Shown: positions 19,426 to 30,579 of the stretch, piece after piece
Layout of the letters: every line of letters starts with the position of its first letter
Position numbering within the stretch: the stretch's first letter is position 1
Assembly: GCA_023228465.1 (NCBI GenBank)
Contig: JALOBC010000002.1
Location: 1-64,000, forward strand
DNA: 64,000 bases
Direction of reading: 5' to 3'
Source of the DNA: Dokdonella sp.
Lineage (GTDB): Bacteria > Pseudomonadota > Gammaproteobacteria > Xanthomonadales > Rhodanobacteraceae
Notes under the pieces: model-generated
What the model was told of the DNA's origin: nothing
Seen by the model: the letters and a program-made list of their open reading frames with translations, nothing else
Database searches by the model: none
Program-made: the position numbers and the translations under genes

Positions 19426-20283
19426 ATGCCCTACTTCGTCGACATCAACCCGATCGCCTTTTCACTCGGCCCGCTGCAGGTGCACTGGTACGGCATCATG
19501 TACCTGATCGGTTTCGGTGCGGCCTGGTGGCTGGGCCAGCGCAGGCGCGCCGCCGGGCGCCTGCCGGTGAGCGCCGAGCAGTTCTCCGATCTTGCCTTCT
19601 ACGGCATGCTGGGCGTGATCCTGGGCGGGCGCATCGGCTACATGCTGTTCTACGACAGCGCCGAGCTGCTCCGTCACCCGCTCAGCCTGATCCGCGTCTG
19701 GGAAGGCGGCATGTCGTTCCACGGGGGGCTCCTCGGCGTGCTGGTCGCCGGCTGGTGGTGGTCGCGCAGGAATGCCATCCACTTCTTCGATACCATCGAT
19801 TTCGTCGCCCCGCTGGTGCCGATCGGTCTCGGTCTCGGGCGCCTGGGGAATTTCATTGGCGGCGAGCTCTGGGGCCGGCACACGGACCTGCCCTGGGGCA
19901 TGATCTTCCCGCGCGCGCTGGACTATCTGGGCAAGACGCGCGATGAGCTGCGCCAGATGTATCTGGCCGGCCAGCTCGACGGCCAGGCCCGCCACCCCTC
20001 GCAGTTGTACGAGTTTCTGCTCGAAGGCGTGGTGCTGTTCGCGGTGCTGTGGATCTACTCGCGCAAGCCGCGACCGCGCTATGCGGTGTCCGGCCTGTTC
20101 GCGCTGCTCTACGGCGTGTTCCGTTTCGTGGTCGAATTCGTGCGCGAGCCGGATGCGCAGCTGGGCTTTCTGGCCTTCGACTGGCTGACCATGGGCCAGC
20201 TGCTGTCGGTGCCGCTCATACTGGTGGGGACGTTCCTGCTGTGGCTCTCGCGCAGGCAATCCGCGCCTGGGGCCACAGCATGA
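19426..20283 (+). CDS. lgt: Phosphatidylglycerol--prolipoprotein diacylglyceryl transferase
   Basis: The 285-residue integral membrane enzyme carries [11 protein letters not shown] near the N terminus, the Lgt signature [16 protein letters not shown] (about 140-155) and RHPSQLYE with the conserved catalytic-region residues. Lgt adds diacylglycerol to the lipobox Cys of prolipoproteins, the first step of lipoprotein maturation. The start at 19426 has AAGGCG just upstream; the same frame continues upstream, antisense to the YyaL gene, but is not coding. Its stop overlaps the thyA start (ATGA), so lgt-thyA-folA form one transcript. A possible -10 TATCAT lies at 19343-19348 in the divergent spacer. 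Confidence 0.96.
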   Translation: MPYFVDINPIAFSLGPLQVHWYGIMYLIGFGAAWWLGQRRRAAGRLPVSAEQFSDLAFYGMLGVILGGRIGYMLFYDSAELLRHPLSLIRVWEGGMSFHGGLLGVLVAGWWWSRRNAIHFFDTIDFVAPLVPIGLGLGRLGNFIGGELWGRHTDLPWGMIFPRALDYLGKTRDELRQMYLAGQLDGQARHPSQLYEFLLEGVVLFAVLWIYSRKPRPRYAVSGLFALLYGVFRFVVEFVREPDAQLGFLAFDWLTMGQLLSVPLILVGTFLLWLSRRQSAPGATA

Positions 20284-21074
20284 AGCAGTACCTGGATCTG
20301 CTGCGCCACGTCCTCGAGCACGGCACCGTGAAGGCCGATCGCACCGGCACGGGTACGCGCAGCGTGTTCGGCTGGCAGATGCGCTTTCCACTGGCTGCCG
20401 GCTTCCCGCTGGTCACCACCAAGAAGTTGCACCTGAAGTCGATCATCCACGAGCTGATCTGGTTCCTCGCCGGCGATACCAACATCGCCTATCTCAGGCG
20501 GCACGGGGTCAGCATCTGGGACGAATGGGCCGACGCCAACGGCGATCTCGGCCCGGTGTACGGCAAGCAGTGGCGAAGCTGGGCGGCGCCGGACGGGCGC
20601 AGCATCGACCAGATGGCCTGGGTGGTGGAGGAAATCCGGCGCAACCCCGACTCGCGGCGCCTGATCGTCAGTGCCTGGAACGTGGCCGAGCTGGCGCAGA
20701 TGGCGCTGCAGCCCTGCCACACCATGTTCCAGTTCTACGTCGCCGACGGACGCCTGTCCTGCCAGCTCTACCAGCGCTCGGCGGACATCTTCCTCGGCGT
20801 GCCGTTCAATATCGCCAGCTATGCGCTGCTCACCCACATGGTGGCCCAGGTGACCGACCTGGCGCCCGGTGACTTCGTGCATACCCTGGGCGATGCGCAC
20901 CTGTATTCCAACCATGTCGCCCAGGCGCGCGAACAGTTGGCGCGCGAACCGCGGCCGTTGCCGCGGCTGGTGCTGGACCCGGCGGTTCGATCGCTGTTCG
21001 ATTTCCGCTACGCGGACATCCGCATCGAGGGTTACGATCCACACCCCGCGATCCGGGCGCCGGTGGCGGTATGA
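20280..21074 (+). CDS. thyA: Thymidylate synthase
   Basis: The 264-residue protein has exactly the length of E. coli ThyA. It carries [17 protein letters not shown], the catalytic Cys in [11 protein letters not shown] (about residue 146) and [19 protein letters not shown]. It methylates dUMP to dTMP using methylenetetrahydrofolate and leaves dihydrofolate, which the product of the next gene reduces. The ATG overlaps the lgt stop by 4 bases, and its own stop overlaps folA by 4 bases. Confidence 0.97.
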   Translation: MKQYLDLLRHVLEHGTVKADRTGTGTRSVFGWQMRFPLAAGFPLVTTKKLHLKSIIHELIWFLAGDTNIAYLRRHGVSIWDEWADANGDLGPVYGKQWRSWAAPDGRSIDQMAWVVEEIRRNPDSRRLIVSAWNVAELAQMALQPCHTMFQFYVADGRLSCQLYQRSADIFLGVPFNIASYALLTHMVAQVTDLAPGDFVHTLGDAHLYSNHVAQAREQLAREPRPLPRLVLDPAVRSLFDFRYADIRIEGYDPHPAIRAPVAV

Positions 21075-21580
21075 GCGCAATCAGCCTGATCGCGGCGCTG
21101 GACCGCCGGCTGGCGATCGGCCGCGACGGCGCGATGCCCTGGCACCTGCCCGACGACCTGCGCCGCTTCAAGGCGCTCACGCTCGGCAAGCCGGTGCTGA
21201 TGGGGCGCAAGACGGCGCTGGCCATTGGCCGCGCCCTGCCGGGTCGCGAGAACCTGGTGCTCACGCGCGGTGACGTGGCGCCGTGGCCGGGGCAGGTGGT
21301 GGTGCACTCGCTGGATGCCGCCCTGGCCCGCGCCGGGGCGGACGAACTGGCGGTCATCGGCGGTGGCGAGGTGTATCGGCTGGCACTGCCGCAGGCCACG
21401 CGCCTGCATCTGACCTGGGTCGATACGCTGGTGGCCGATGCCGATACCTGGTTTCCCCGGCTGGACATGACCCGATGGGTGGAAACCGCGCGCACGCATC
21501 ATCCCGCCGACGCGCGGCACGCGTTTGCCATGGATTTCGTCGATTACGCGCGTCGCGAGTCGCCGGCGAGTGGCGCCTGA
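21071..21580 (+). CDS. folA: Dihydrofolate reductase
   Basis: The 169-residue enzyme has the family sequence: [26 protein letters not shown], where Asp in PDDL is the proton-donor-region acid, then [12 protein letters not shown] and the NADPH-binding [12 protein letters not shown]. It regenerates tetrahydrofolate after thymidylate synthesis, which fits its coupling to thyA through ATGA. The length is normal. A hairpin (21595-21613) follows the stop. Confidence 0.96.
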   Translation: MSAISLIAALDRRLAIGRDGAMPWHLPDDLRRFKALTLGKPVLMGRKTALAIGRALPGRENLVLTRGDVAPWPGQVVVHSLDAALARAGADELAVIGGGEVYRLALPQATRLHLTWVDTLVADADTWFPRLDMTRWVETARTHHPADARHAFAMDFVDYARRESPASGA

Positions 21581-21594
21581 AGCGGATCGCCACG

Positions 21595-21613
21595 CCGGCG
21601 CGGTTCGCGCCGG
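21595..21613. terminator. Convergent terminator-like hairpin between folA and apaH
   Basis: CCGGCGCG and CGCGCCGG form an 8-bp stem around a GTT loop in the 62-base space between the two converging stops. No clear T run follows. Confidence 0.5.
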
Positions 21614-21642
21614 GGTCGTCCACCCGGCACGCGCGCCCAGCC

Positions 21643-22491
21643 TCAATCCCGATGCTTCGGGTGGGCGGGCGGGTGACTGGACTTCACGGTGACGAACTGG
21701 CGTTCCTCGCCGTCCAGGCGCATGGCAGTCAGGACGCCGCCCCACACGCAGCCGGTGTCGATGGCATGGATGCCCAGGCCAATGAAGCGGTCCAGCGCGG
21801 ACCAGTGTCCGCAGACCACGCGCAGGTCGCGCTCCACGCGACCGGGGACGGAAAACCAGGGGTAGAGTCCGGGCCGCTGCGTGCCCGGCGGACCCTTGTC
21901 GGCGAAGCCGATGCGGCCGCGCACGTCGCAATAGCGCATGCGCGTGAACACGTTGATGGCGGCGCGCCAGCGTTCGATGCCGCGCAGCTTGGGCGTCCAC
22001 AGGTCCGGCTTGTTGCCGAACAGCTGCCGCAACAGGCGGTGATGGCTGGTGCTGCGCAGCTTGTCCTCGACTTCGTGCGCAATGCGTTCGGCGTCGGTCG
22101 TGCTCCAGCGCGGGAACAGACCCGCGTGCACCAGCAGGAAGCCGAGCTGGCGATCGACATGCACGAGCTCGCGGCTGCGCAGCCAGTCGAGGAGTTCGTC
22201 GCGATCGGGCGCGAACAGGATCTGGCGCAGTTCCAGGTTGACCCGTTCCTGCTCCTCGCGCCGGCGTTCGGCCACCGCGAGCAGGGACAGGTCGTGGTTG
22301 CCGAGCACCACGATGGCGCGCTCGCCGAATGCCTTGACCCGGCGCAGCACCGCCAGGGACTGGCCGCCGCGGTTCACCAGGTCGCCGCAGAACCACAGCG
22401 TGTCGCGGGCCGGGTTGAACTGGATGGCGTCGATCAACCCGGCCAGTTCGTCGTCGCAGCCCTGCACGTCGCCGATGGCCCAGGTGGCCAT
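21643..22491 (-). CDS. apaH: Symmetrical bis(5'-nucleosyl)-tetraphosphatase (Ap4A hydrolase)
   Basis: The 282-residue phosphoesterase has the metallophosphatase motifs AIGDVQGCDDE (residues 4-14), WFCGDLVNRGGQS, VVLGNHD and LLVHAGLFP, plus VCGHWSALDRF. ApaH hydrolyses Ap4A to two ADP and also removes Np4 caps from RNA. It follows apaG on the same strand after 75 bases, as in most gammaproteobacteria. The usual rsmA upstream of apaG is missing here. Confidence 0.96.
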   Translation of the reverse strand: MATWAIGDVQGCDDELAGLIDAIQFNPARDTLWFCGDLVNRGGQSLAVLRRVKAFGERAIVVLGNHDLSLLAVAERRREEQERVNLELRQILFAPDRDELLDWLRSRELVHVDRQLGFLLVHAGLFPRWSTTDAERIAHEVEDKLRSTSHHRLLRQLFGNKPDLWTPKLRGIERWRAAINVFTRMRYCDVRGRIGFADKGPPGTQRPGLYPWFSVPGRVERDLRVVCGHWSALDRFIGLGIHAIDTGCVWGGVLTAMRLDGEERQFVTVKSSHPPAHPKHRD

Positions 22492-22566
22492 GTCAGCGCG
22501 CCATTCCCGGAGCGCGGCGGGCGTCCGGGCAGGACGGCTCGGGTGGCACTGCGTTCATCGGCAGCA

Positions 22567-22947
22567 TCAATGCAGGGTGCGCGGGATGCTGAGCAGGAAA
22601 ACCGGGACATCTGCCGCAAAACAGGTGCCATCGTCGGCCATCATCTGGTAACTGCCGCGCATCGTGCCCAGCGCTGTTTCCAGCACCGCGCCCGAGGTGT
22701 AGCGATAGTTCTCGCCCGGGCGCATCCACGGCTGTTCGCCGATCACGCCTTCGCCGATCACCTCGCTGACCTTGCCGTTGTCGTCGGTGATGATCCAGTG
22801 GCGCGAAAGCAGGCGCGCGCCCACCGTGCCACGATTGGCGATGGTGATGGTGTATGCAAAGGCGTAGCGGTTGTCGGTCGGTTCGGACTGGTCGCTGAGG
22901 AAATGCGTATCCACCGAAATCGCGATGTCATAGGGCTTCTTGTCCAT
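22567..22947 (-). CDS. apaG: ApaG domain protein
   Basis: The 126-residue protein matches ApaG (125 residues in E. coli). It has a beta-sandwich with [22 protein letters not shown], the glycine-rich [15 protein letters not shown] and [18 protein letters not shown]. ApaG is an FN3-like fold associated with Co2+/Mg2+ phenotypes and with apaH; its molecular role is unsettled. The start at 22947 (MDKKPYDI) fits the family. A longer in-frame extension upstream is not supported. Confidence 0.94.
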   Translation of the reverse strand: MDKKPYDIAISVDTHFLSDQSEPTDNRYAFAYTITIANRGTVGARLLSRHWIITDDNGKVSEVIGEGVIGEQPWMRPGENYRYTSGAVLETALGTMRGSYQMMADDGTCFAADVPVFLLSIPRTLH

Positions 22948-23127
22948 GGCGTGATTCTCGGGGACGCGGGGCGTGGCGGCAAGCTGCGCCGGCGGTCGGG
23001 GGCGTGAATGGCCGCGAAACCCGGCATCGGCGACGACGCAACTTCCGCGGCCTGCTGCAATCCCAACCCGTGCCGTTGCATTGGGTGAGCGCAATGCCGG
23101 GCGTCAACCGGCTGGGAACCGAGAACC

Positions 23128-23568
23128 ATGAGAAAACTTCCGATCATCATCGCCGCAACCCTGCTCTCCACGGCCACCGGACTGGCGGCTGCCGCGAATG
23201 TCGAGGGTTCGCGTGACATCCAGACCTATCAGAAGGCGGCCGAGGGCGCAGTGAGCAGCATGCCGGCGACCCCGCTGGTGGATTGGCAGGCCCTCGATGC
23301 GCACACCCTGGCGGTGTGGACTGCCAACAACAAGCCCTGGCTGGTCGATGTCAGTCCGGCTTGCCAGGGCCTGATGGAAGCCAGCGCGATCCGCTTCACC
23401 TCGCGCGACAACCGGGTCACCGCGGGCACGGATGAGCTCAAGCTGGGTGATTCCTCATGCAAGGTCGAATCCATCCGGCCGGTGGATTACAAGCAGGTCG
23501 CCCAGCTCCACCATCATCACATGAAGGCGAGCAGGCACATGGCCTCGATCACGAAACCGGTCAAGTAG
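23128..23568 (+). CDS. Small secreted protein, DUF6491-like
   Basis: The 146-residue protein has a signal peptide (about 1-23, ending LAAAAN). Its mature part resembles the DUF6491 proteins common in Xanthomonadales: VDWQALDAHTLAVWTANNKPWLVDVSPAC, then IRFTSRDNRVTAGTDELKLGDSSCKVESIRPVD. Two cysteines about 38 residues apart could form a disulfide. A His run (HHHH) lies near the C terminus. The function is unknown; it is expected in the periplasm. It stands alone and is convergent with yggX. Confidence 0.75.
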   Translation: MRKLPIIIAATLLSTATGLAAAANVEGSRDIQTYQKAAEGAVSSMPATPLVDWQALDAHTLAVWTANNKPWLVDVSPACQGLMEASAIRFTSRDNRVTAGTDELKLGDSSCKVESIRPVDYKQVAQLHHHHMKASRHMASITKPVK

Positions 23569-23577
23569 GAGGAGCGC

Positions 23578-23616
23578 GTCGCCGCCGCATGCCGGCCCTG
23601 CCGGCGCGGCGGCGAC
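23578..23616. terminator. Long convergent hairpin
   Basis: An 11-bp outer stem (GTCGCCGCCGC / GCGGCGGCGAC) stacks on a 6-bp inner stem (GCCGGC / GCCGGC) with a 2-base bulge and a CCT loop. It fills the space between the DUF6491-like gene and yggX and probably blocks transcription from both sides. Confidence 0.6.
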
Positions 23617-23652
23617 GGCTTGCCGGCGTGCCCATGGCGCGGTCGGCGCGCC

Positions 23653-23919
23653 TCATTCCGGGGTGTAGCCGGGTGGCTTGACCGAGCCTTCGCCGAAGAA
23701 ATAATTCTCCATTTCCGTGGCGATGAAGCTGCGTGTGGCGGCGTCCAGCGGGTTCAATCGATGCTCGTTGATCAGCATGGTCTGGTGGGCCAGCCATTGC
23801 TGCCAGGCTTGCCTGGATACGCTTGCATAGATGCGCTTGCCGAGCTCGCCCGGCCAGGGTGCATAGGCCAGTCCTTCGGCTTCGTGGCCGAGCTTGACGC
23901 AAAAGACGGTACGGCTCAT
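23653..23919 (-). CDS. yggX: Probable Fe(2+)-trafficking protein YggX (C-terminal part of the mutY reading frame)
   Basis: The 88 residues are a complete YggX: MSRTVFC with the conserved Cys7, then [35 protein letters not shown] and GYTPE at the C terminus. YggX is linked to iron-sulfur cluster protection and repair under oxidative stress. GGAGG lies nine bases before the ATG at 23919, so free YggX could be made by internal initiation. There is no stop between MutY and this ATG, so ribosomes that translate mutY would produce a MutY-YggX fusion. See the mutY entry. Confidence 0.85.
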   Translation of the reverse strand: MSRTVFCVKLGHEAEGLAYAPWPGELGKRIYASVSRQAWQQWLAHQTMLINEHRLNPLDAATRSFIATEMENYFFGEGSVKPPGYTPE

Positions 23920-25026
23920 CGGGGGTTCCTCCAGCGATTCGAGCAGCCGGCGCACCGGCGCGGGCAAGGCAGCGGCGGTCCAGTCCGCAGGCGTGCACCA
24001 GCGCCGCACGGGGTGCTCGGCGATGTGCTCCAGCGGGCGTACGTCGTCGCAGCGGATTGGCGCAACCTGCAGGCGGAAGTGGGTGAAGGCGTGGGTGAAC
24101 CCGGGCAGGCGCGTTGTCGGTCCGGGCGTGACGCCGCAATGATCGCGCAGGTAGGCCGCCAGTGCCGTGTCGTCGGATAGGCGCTGCGGCGTTTCGGGCA
24201 GGCTCCACAGTCGCGCCCACACGCCGACCGGCGGGCGGCGCTCGAGGAGCACGCGTCCGGCGGTATCGCGCAGCATCAGCAGGGTGGTCGCGCGCAGCGG
24301 TACGCTGCGCCGTGGCCTGGGCGTCGGCAGGGTGGCGACGCGGTCCTTGCGCAAGGCCTGACAACCGGCGGCCAGCGGACAGCTCGCGCAACGCGGGTGC
24401 GCGCGCGTGCACACGGTCGCGCCCAGGTCCATGATCGCCTGGGTGTAGTCGGCCACGCGCGTGGTCGGGGTGTGGCTTTCGGCCAGGTGCCACAGCTGGC
24501 GCTCGATGGCGGCCGTGCCTGGCCAGCCCTCCACACCGTGCCAGCGGGCCAGCACGCGGCGCACGTTGCCATCCAGAATGGCCTGGCGCTGGCCATGGGC
24601 AAGGGCCAGGATGGCCGCGGCGGTGGAGCGGCCGATGCCCGGCAGGCTGGCCAGCGCCGCGGCATCGCGCGGCAGCGCTCCGGCGTGCCGGGCCATGCAC
24701 AGGCGGGCTGCGCAATGCAGGTTCCGCGCCCGGCTGTAGTAGCCAAGCCCGGACCACAGCGCCAGCACCTGGTCCTCGCGGGCCGCGGCCAGGCTGGCGA
24801 GGGTGGGCAGGGCGGCCATGAAGCGCTCGAAATAGGGCACGACGGTGCGCACCTGGGTCTGCTGCAGCATCACCTCGCTGACCCACACGCGATAGGCGCT
24901 GCGCGGGTGCTGCCAGGGCAGGTTCCGGCGGCCGTGATGGTCATGCCAGGCGAGCAGGGCGCTCGCGAATCCATCCCGTTGCGTCGCGCCGGAAGCCGCT
25001 TCAGTGCTTGCCGGCGGGCGCATCAT
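23653..25026 (-). CDS. mutY: Adenine DNA glycosylase MutY fused in frame to YggX
   Basis: One open frame of 457 codons encodes MutY (about residues 1-369) and then YggX (370-457). MutY features are [11 protein letters not shown], the helix-hairpin-helix [14 protein letters not shown] with catalytic-region ILDGNVRR, the 4Fe-4S cysteines in [17 protein letters not shown] (C-x6-C-x2-C-x5-C), and a C-terminal Nudix-like 8-oxoG-recognition domain (about 245-365). MutY removes adenine mispaired with 8-oxoguanine. The junction reads [14 protein letters not shown] with no stop codon. Separate MutY proteins are about 350-360 residues, so only the stop is missing. The start (MMRPP) at 25026 overlaps the end of the AsmA-like gene; 25023 and 25032 are alternatives. 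A sequencing error near 23920 must be excluded. Confidence 0.88.
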   Translation of the reverse strand: MMRPPASTEAASGATQRDGFASALLAWHDHHGRRNLPWQHPRSAYRVWVSEVMLQQTQVRTVVPYFERFMAALPTLASLAAAREDQVLALWSGLGYYSRARNLHCAARLCMARHAGALPRDAAALASLPGIGRSTAAAILALAHGQRQAILDGNVRRVLARWHGVEGWPGTAAIERQLWHLAESHTPTTRVADYTQAIMDLGATVCTRAHPRCASCPLAAGCQALRKDRVATLPTPRPRRSVPLRATTLLMLRDTAGRVLLERRPPVGVWARLWSLPETPQRLSDDTALAAYLRDHCGVTPGPTTRLPGFTHAFTHFRLQVAPIRCDDVRPLEHIAEHPVRRWCTPADWTAAALPAPVRRLLESLEEPPMSRTVFCVKLGHEAEGLAYAPWPGELGKRIYASVSRQAWQQWLAHQTMLINEHRLNPLDAATRSFIATEMENYFFGEGSVKPPGYTPE

Positions 25027-25687
25027 GATCATCCCCGATGTGCAGCTCGACACCCTCCATGCGCAGTTCGCCGATGCGCAGTTCCGCCGCGCTGGCGGTG
25101 CCGGCCAGCGGTGGCAGCAGGACGGCGCTGCCGGGCTGCGCCTGCAGGCGCTGCAGCCAGGCGATGGCATCGCCGCGGCTGGCCAGGGTGAAATCGACGC
25201 CGCGCGCGATCGGCGTGCCATCGCGCAGCACCGTGCCGTCCTCGATGTGCAGGTGGAAGCGCAGGTCGGGGGCGCTGCCTCGCGGCCCGGACTGCGTCGC
25301 CAGCCAGGCATCGAGCGTGTCCAGGTCGAGCACCGGCCGACGCAGCTCCAGGCGCCTGATCTCGAACTGCTCGCTCCACAGAATTCGCCACGGCAGCACC
25401 ACCTCCAACGCATCGGCGCGGACCAGGGGCGCGGACGCACCGGGCTGGCGCAATACCGGTTCGGGCAGGGTGGCGTGCAGTTCCGGCACGAAGCCGTAGC
25501 GGGCGCCGGCGCCGAGGGTGAGTTCGGCAGCGAGATTCTTGCGCACCTGGGCGGCGAGGAAGGCGCCGATGCGCTCCGGGCGGGTGAAATGGCGCAACGT
25601 CGCGGCGGCGGCCAGCGCAAGCAGGGCCACCACCAGCAGCAGCCACCAGCGCCAGCGCCGCGTCCGCCTTGCAGGCGCTTCAGGCAT
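25001..25687 (-). CDS. AsmA-like inner-membrane-anchored protein
   Basis: The 228-residue protein has an Arg-rich N terminus, one membrane helix (about residues 11-31), then a periplasmic domain. [24 protein letters not shown] is reminiscent of AsmA N termini, followed by [23 protein letters not shown]. AsmA-like proteins are bridge-like or fragment proteins linked to outer-membrane lipid homeostasis; this is a short version. It overlaps ftsY upstream by 8 bases and mutY downstream by 26 bases, so it is co-translated in a ftsY - asmA-like - mutY - yggX block. The family assignment is moderate. Confidence 0.7.
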   Translation of the reverse strand: MPEAPARRTRRWRWWLLLVVALLALAAAATLRHFTRPERIGAFLAAQVRKNLAAELTLGAGARYGFVPELHATLPEPVLRQPGASAPLVRADALEVVLPWRILWSEQFEIRRLELRRPVLDLDTLDAWLATQSGPRGSAPDLRFHLHIEDGTVLRDGTPIARGVDFTLASRGDAIAWLQRLQAQPGSAVLLPPLAGTASAAELRIGELRMEGVELHIGDDHDAPAGKH

Positions 25688-26810
25688 GGCCGGCCGGCGC
25701 CGTCGGCAGCAGGCCATCGACGAAGGCGGCGGCATCGAACTCGCGCAGGTCGCCGGCGGTTTCGCCGAGGCCGACAAAGCGGATCGGCAGGCCGAATTCG
25801 CGGGCCAGCGCGAACACCACGCCGCCCTTGGCGGTGCCGTCGAGCTTGGTGACGACCAGGCCGGTGACGCCGACCGCCTCGCGGAACTGGCGCACCTGGT
25901 GAATGGCGTTCTGACCGGTGGTGCCGTCGATCACCAGCAGCACTTCATGAGGTGCTTGCGGATCGAGCTTGCCGAGCACGCGCCGGATCTTGGCCAGCTC
26001 GTCCATCAGGCCCGTCTGCGTATGCAGGCGTCCTGCGGTGTCGGCGATCATCACATCGATGCCGCGCGCGCGTGCCGTCTGCAACGCGTCGAAGATCACG
26101 CTGGCCGCGTCGGCGCCGGAGCCTTGCGCGATCACCGGCACGGCATGGCGCGCGCCCCAGCTCTGCAACTGTTCGACCGCTGCGGCGCGGAAGGTGTCGC
26201 CGGCGGCCAGCAGCACGCCGCGACCTTCGTTGCGCAGGCGCCAGGCCAGCTTGCCGATGGTGGTGGTCTTGCCCACGCCGTTGACGCCGACCATCAGGAT
26301 GACGAAGGGCGTGTGACCGGCCGTGACGAGCGGCTGCTGCACGGGTTCCAGGCGCGCCACCAGCTCGGCACGCAGCGCGGCGAGCAGGGCGCCGGCGTCG
26401 GCGAACTCGCGCCGCGCCACCCGCTTGCGCAGCTTCTCGATCAGTTCGGTGGCGCCCGTGACGCCCATGTCGGCGGTGATCAGGCAGGTTTCCAGCTCGT
26501 CCAGGAAGGCATCGTCGAGCACCGGATTGCGCGTGAACAGGCTCGCCAGTCCGCGGGCGAAGCCATTCCCGGAGAGGCGCTCGCGCCAGGAACGGCGGGC
26601 GGGCACGGATTCGTGATCCGGCAAGGCGTCGGCAGGCGGGCCGGGCGGCGCATGCGGCGCGGCCGGCGGTGTCGTCATGGCCGGCCGGGTCGCCGGGCGC
26701 GCAAGGGGCGGCGGCGTCGCCGCGTCGCCGCGCTGCTCGTCGTGCACGGGCGCTTCCTGCGTGGCCGGCGCCGGTTCGGTAGCCGGCTTCTTCTTCAAGA
26801 ACTTCAGCAT
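25680..26810 (-). CDS. ftsY: Signal recognition particle receptor FtsY
   Basis: The 376-residue protein has a short Pro/Ala-rich acidic A domain (about 1-75) and an NG domain. GTPase motifs are [15 protein letters not shown] (G1), [20 protein letters not shown] (G3) and [10 protein letters not shown] (G4). FtsY docks SRP-ribosome complexes to the membrane for co-translational insertion. The start at 26810 (MLKFLKKK) gives the usual N terminus; the longer frame upstream overlaps the divergent rsmD. It heads the minus-strand block that includes mutY. Confidence 0.95.
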   Translation of the reverse strand: MLKFLKKKPATEPAPATQEAPVHDEQRGDAATPPPLARPATRPAMTTPPAAPHAPPGPPADALPDHESVPARRSWRERLSGNGFARGLASLFTRNPVLDDAFLDELETCLITADMGVTGATELIEKLRKRVARREFADAGALLAALRAELVARLEPVQQPLVTAGHTPFVILMVGVNGVGKTTTIGKLAWRLRNEGRGVLLAAGDTFRAAAVEQLQSWGARHAVPVIAQGSGADAASVIFDALQTARARGIDVMIADTAGRLHTQTGLMDELAKIRRVLGKLDPQAPHEVLLVIDGTTGQNAIHQVRQFREAVGVTGLVVTKLDGTAKGGVVFALAREFGLPIRFVGLGETAGDLREFDAAAFVDGLLPTAPAGHA

Positions 26811-26877
26811 TGCGTAACGGATGGGCGAGAATGCGGGCGATGATGCTACCACCCGCCCCGCCCGGATAAGGCGTTGC

Positions 26878-28016
<1,139 letters not shown>

Positions 28017-28022
28017 TGTCCC

Positions 28023-28694
28023 ATGCGCAAGTTTCTGCCCGTTCTCGCCTGTACCGCCGCCTTCGCGCTCGCCGCCTGCAGCCAGGGCGAAGCGCCCGAG
28101 CAGCAGGCGGCCCCCGCGGAAACGCCGGTGGTGATCGCCAAGCCCACGCTCAGCCAGCCGGTACGCCCGGAGAAGCCGGAAATCCTGGTCAAGGCGCAGG
28201 AAGAGGCGGCCAACGCGCCGCCGCTCGCCGAAGGCGAGACGCGCCAGCTCGATCCGGCGGTGGCCGAGGCCAAGTCCGCCTATGACGCGGCGATGGCCAG
28301 CTACGAGGAGCAAAGCCACGCCTTCACCGCGCAGTGGAAGCAGTACCTGGTCAGCGTGGTCACCGCCAACATGGACGGCGTCAAGACCACCCGGCCGTAC
28401 ATGTATTTCATTCCCGGCGGCAACGATCCCGGTGCCGCGCAGGATCGCGCCAACCAGCTCGACAATGTCAAGAACGTGGTCGCGCGCGGCGTGCTGCCGG
28501 GCAACATGATGGCCTTTGGCGGTCCCGATTCGAAGATCACCGCGGACATCATGGTCGAGGCCTTCACCGACGCACAGCCGGGGTCCTTCAAGGACGTGCG
28601 CGTGCTCTATATCGGCGATGCGGCGGATGAGCAGCGGGTCAAGGATGCGGTCGCCCCCTCCGGCGCGGACCTGCGTTTCGTCGAGATGAAGTGA
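28023..28694 (+). CDS. Predicted lipoprotein of unknown function
   Basis: The 223-residue protein has a lipoprotein signal peptide with lipobox LAAC (Cys19). A Pro/Ala/Glu-rich linker (about 20-80) and a compact domain follow (about 85-223; FTAQWKQYLVSVVTANMDGVKTTRPYMYFIPGG and VEAFTDAQPGSFKDVRVLYIGD). I do not recognise a named family. It should be anchored in the outer membrane, since Ser follows the Cys. It lies 6 bases after coaD, and its stop is followed by the gamma-glutamyltransferase gene. Confidence 0.7.
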   Translation: MRKFLPVLACTAAFALAACSQGEAPEQQAAPAETPVVIAKPTLSQPVRPEKPEILVKAQEEAANAPPLAEGETRQLDPAVAEAKSAYDAAMASYEEQSHAFTAQWKQYLVSVVTANMDGVKTTRPYMYFIPGGNDPGAAQDRANQLDNVKNVVARGVLPGNMMAFGGPDSKITADIMVEAFTDAQPGSFKDVRVLYIGDAADEQRVKDAVAPSGADLRFVEMK

Positions 28695-28714
28695 GACCGG
28701 ATCGGGAGACGCAA

Positions 28715-30544
28715 ATGCTGATCGGGCGCGGGAGCGAGCGGCGCGCAAGGCTGACCGGAAGGGTGTCCGACGCCGTCATCGCGGCGCCGGCCGCCAGGCA
28801 GGCGACCCGACATGCTGCCGGGTCAGCGCCGGATGCGTGGCGCGCGCGCGTGAGCCACCCGGGCCGGATCCTTGGCCTGCTTTTCGCGGTCTGTGCCTGC
28901 GTCGGCGCGGCGGCGGCGCAGGCGGATGAGGCCACGGCACAGCGCCCGCGCACCGCCATCGCCAGCGCCCACGCGCTGGCGACGGCTGCCGGTTTCGAAG
29001 TGATCGATGCCGGCGGCAATGCCTTCGATGCCGCGGTCGCCGTCGCGGCCGCACTGTCGGTGGTTGAGCCGCAAAGCTCGGGCATCGGCGGCGGCGGCTT
29101 CTTCCTGCTGCACCGCGCATCCGACGGCCGGAGCGTGATGCTGGATGCGCGCGAAACCGCGCCGGCGGCGGTCGATCCGAAGGACTATCTCGGGCCCGAC
29201 GGCAAGCCCAGTCGCGACCACGCCATCAACGGCCCGTTGTCGGCGGCGATTCCCGGCGAGCCGGCCGCGCTGGCCTGGCTGGCCGAGCACTACGGCCAGT
29301 TGCCGCTGGCCAGGTCGCTGGCCCCGGCCATCCGCCTCGCCCGCGACGGCTTCCAGCCGGATGCCCGCATGCTCGCGCGCATCGGCGCACGGCGCGAGGT
29401 CATCGCGCGCTATCCCGCTTCCGCCGCGCTGTACCTGGTGGACGGCGAGGTGCCCAGGGCCGGCTGGACCTTCAAGTCGGCCGATCTTGCGCGGGTGTTC
29501 GAGCTGCTCGCCCGGCACGGCCACGACGGTTTCTACCGCGGCGAGCTTGCCAACACCCTGGTCGATGGCGTGCGCAAGGCGGGCGGTCGCTGGTCGCTGG
29601 AGGACCTGGCGGCGTATGCGGTGAAGGAGCGCGCGCCCATCGCCTTCGACTACCGCGGCTACCACATCGTCACCGCGTCGCCGCCTTCCTCGGGCGGCAT
29701 CGCGCTGGCCGAGATGCTGAACATCCTTTCCGGCTACCGGCTCGACCAGCTCGACCGCGTGCACCGCGTGCACCTGATCGTCGAGGCCATGCGCCGCGCC
29801 TACCGTGATCGCGCCGAATACCTGGGCGATCCGGACTACGTCCGCATGCCGGTGGCCGAACTCACCAGTCCGCTCTATGCCGCCGGCCTGCGCGCCTCGA
29901 TCCACCCCGACAAGGCGACGCCGAGCGCGCTTCTGCCGCCCTACATGGCACCCTTGGAAAGCACCCACACCACGCACTTTTCCATCATCGACTCGGCCGG
30001 CAACATGGTGTCGGCGACGCAGACGGTGAACCTGCCCTTCGGCAGCGGCTTCGTGGTGCCGGGCACCGGTTTCGTGCTGAACGACGAGATGGACGATTTC
30101 GCCCTGGTCGCCGGCAAGCCCAACGCCTATGGCCTGGTCGGCGGTGAAGCGAATGCGCCCAGGCCCGGCCACCGGCCGCTGTCCTCGATGACGCCGACCC
30201 TGGTCATCGGCAAGGAACGCACCGGCGTCATCGGCACCCCGGGCGGCAGCCGCATCATCACGATGGTGCTCGAAGGGGTGCTCGCCTTCATCGACGGCGA
30301 CACCCCCGAACAGATCGTCGCCAGGCCACGCTTCCATCACCAGTTCCTGCCGGACGTGATCTCCGCCGAGCCGGGAGCGTTCACGCCCGCCGAAGTGAAG
30401 GCGCTGGAGGCGATGGGCCATGTGGTTTCCGAATCCGAACGCCGCTGGGGCTTCATGAACGCGGTGAGCTGGAACCGCAAGACCGGCCAGATGCACGCGG
30501 CTTCCGATCCGCGCGGCACTTCCGGCAGCGGCCGCGTGAAATAG
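28715..30544 (+). CDS. ggt: Gamma-glutamyltransferase (gamma-glutamyltranspeptidase)
   Basis: This Ntn-hydrolase precursor has 609 residues. The self-cleavage and nucleophile region is [15 protein letters not shown] with Thr at about residue 419. PPSSGGIAL and GTPGGSRI are the substrate-binding loops. It cleaves glutathione and other gamma-glutamyl compounds in the periplasm. The ATG at 28715 has GGGAGA upstream, but it leaves about 45 residues before the hydrophobic signal peptide. A GTG at 28850 would give a clean signal peptide ([19 protein letters not shown]) and a family-typical length of about 564. The start is therefore uncertain. Confidence 0.92.
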   Translation: MLIGRGSERRARLTGRVSDAVIAAPAARQATRHAAGSAPDAWRARVSHPGRILGLLFAVCACVGAAAAQADEATAQRPRTAIASAHALATAAGFEVIDAGGNAFDAAVAVAAALSVVEPQSSGIGGGGFFLLHRASDGRSVMLDARETAPAAVDPKDYLGPDGKPSRDHAINGPLSAAIPGEPAALAWLAEHYGQLPLARSLAPAIRLARDGFQPDARMLARIGARREVIARYPASAALYLVDGEVPRAGWTFKSADLARVFELLARHGHDGFYRGELANTLVDGVRKAGGRWSLEDLAAYAVKERAPIAFDYRGYHIVTASPPSSGGIALAEMLNILSGYRLDQLDRVHRVHLIVEAMRRAYRDRAEYLGDPDYVRMPVAELTSPLYAAGLRASIHPDKATPSALLPPYMAPLESTHTTHFSIIDSAGNMVSATQTVNLPFGSGFVVPGTGFVLNDEMDDFALVAGKPNAYGLVGGEANAPRPGHRPLSSMTPTLVIGKERTGVIGTPGGSRIITMVLEGVLAFIDGDTPEQIVARPRFHHQFLPDVISAEPGAFTPAEVKALEAMGHVVSESERRWGFMNAVSWNRKTGQMHAASDPRGTSGSGRVK

Positions 30545-30579
30545 CCATCCCCCCTTCCGAACCCGACCCCCGACGCCCA

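Noticed and set aside
22948-23127. Possible rsmA remnant upstream of apaG
   Set aside because: apaG is usually preceded by rsmA, but no methyltransferase sequence is visible here in either strand.
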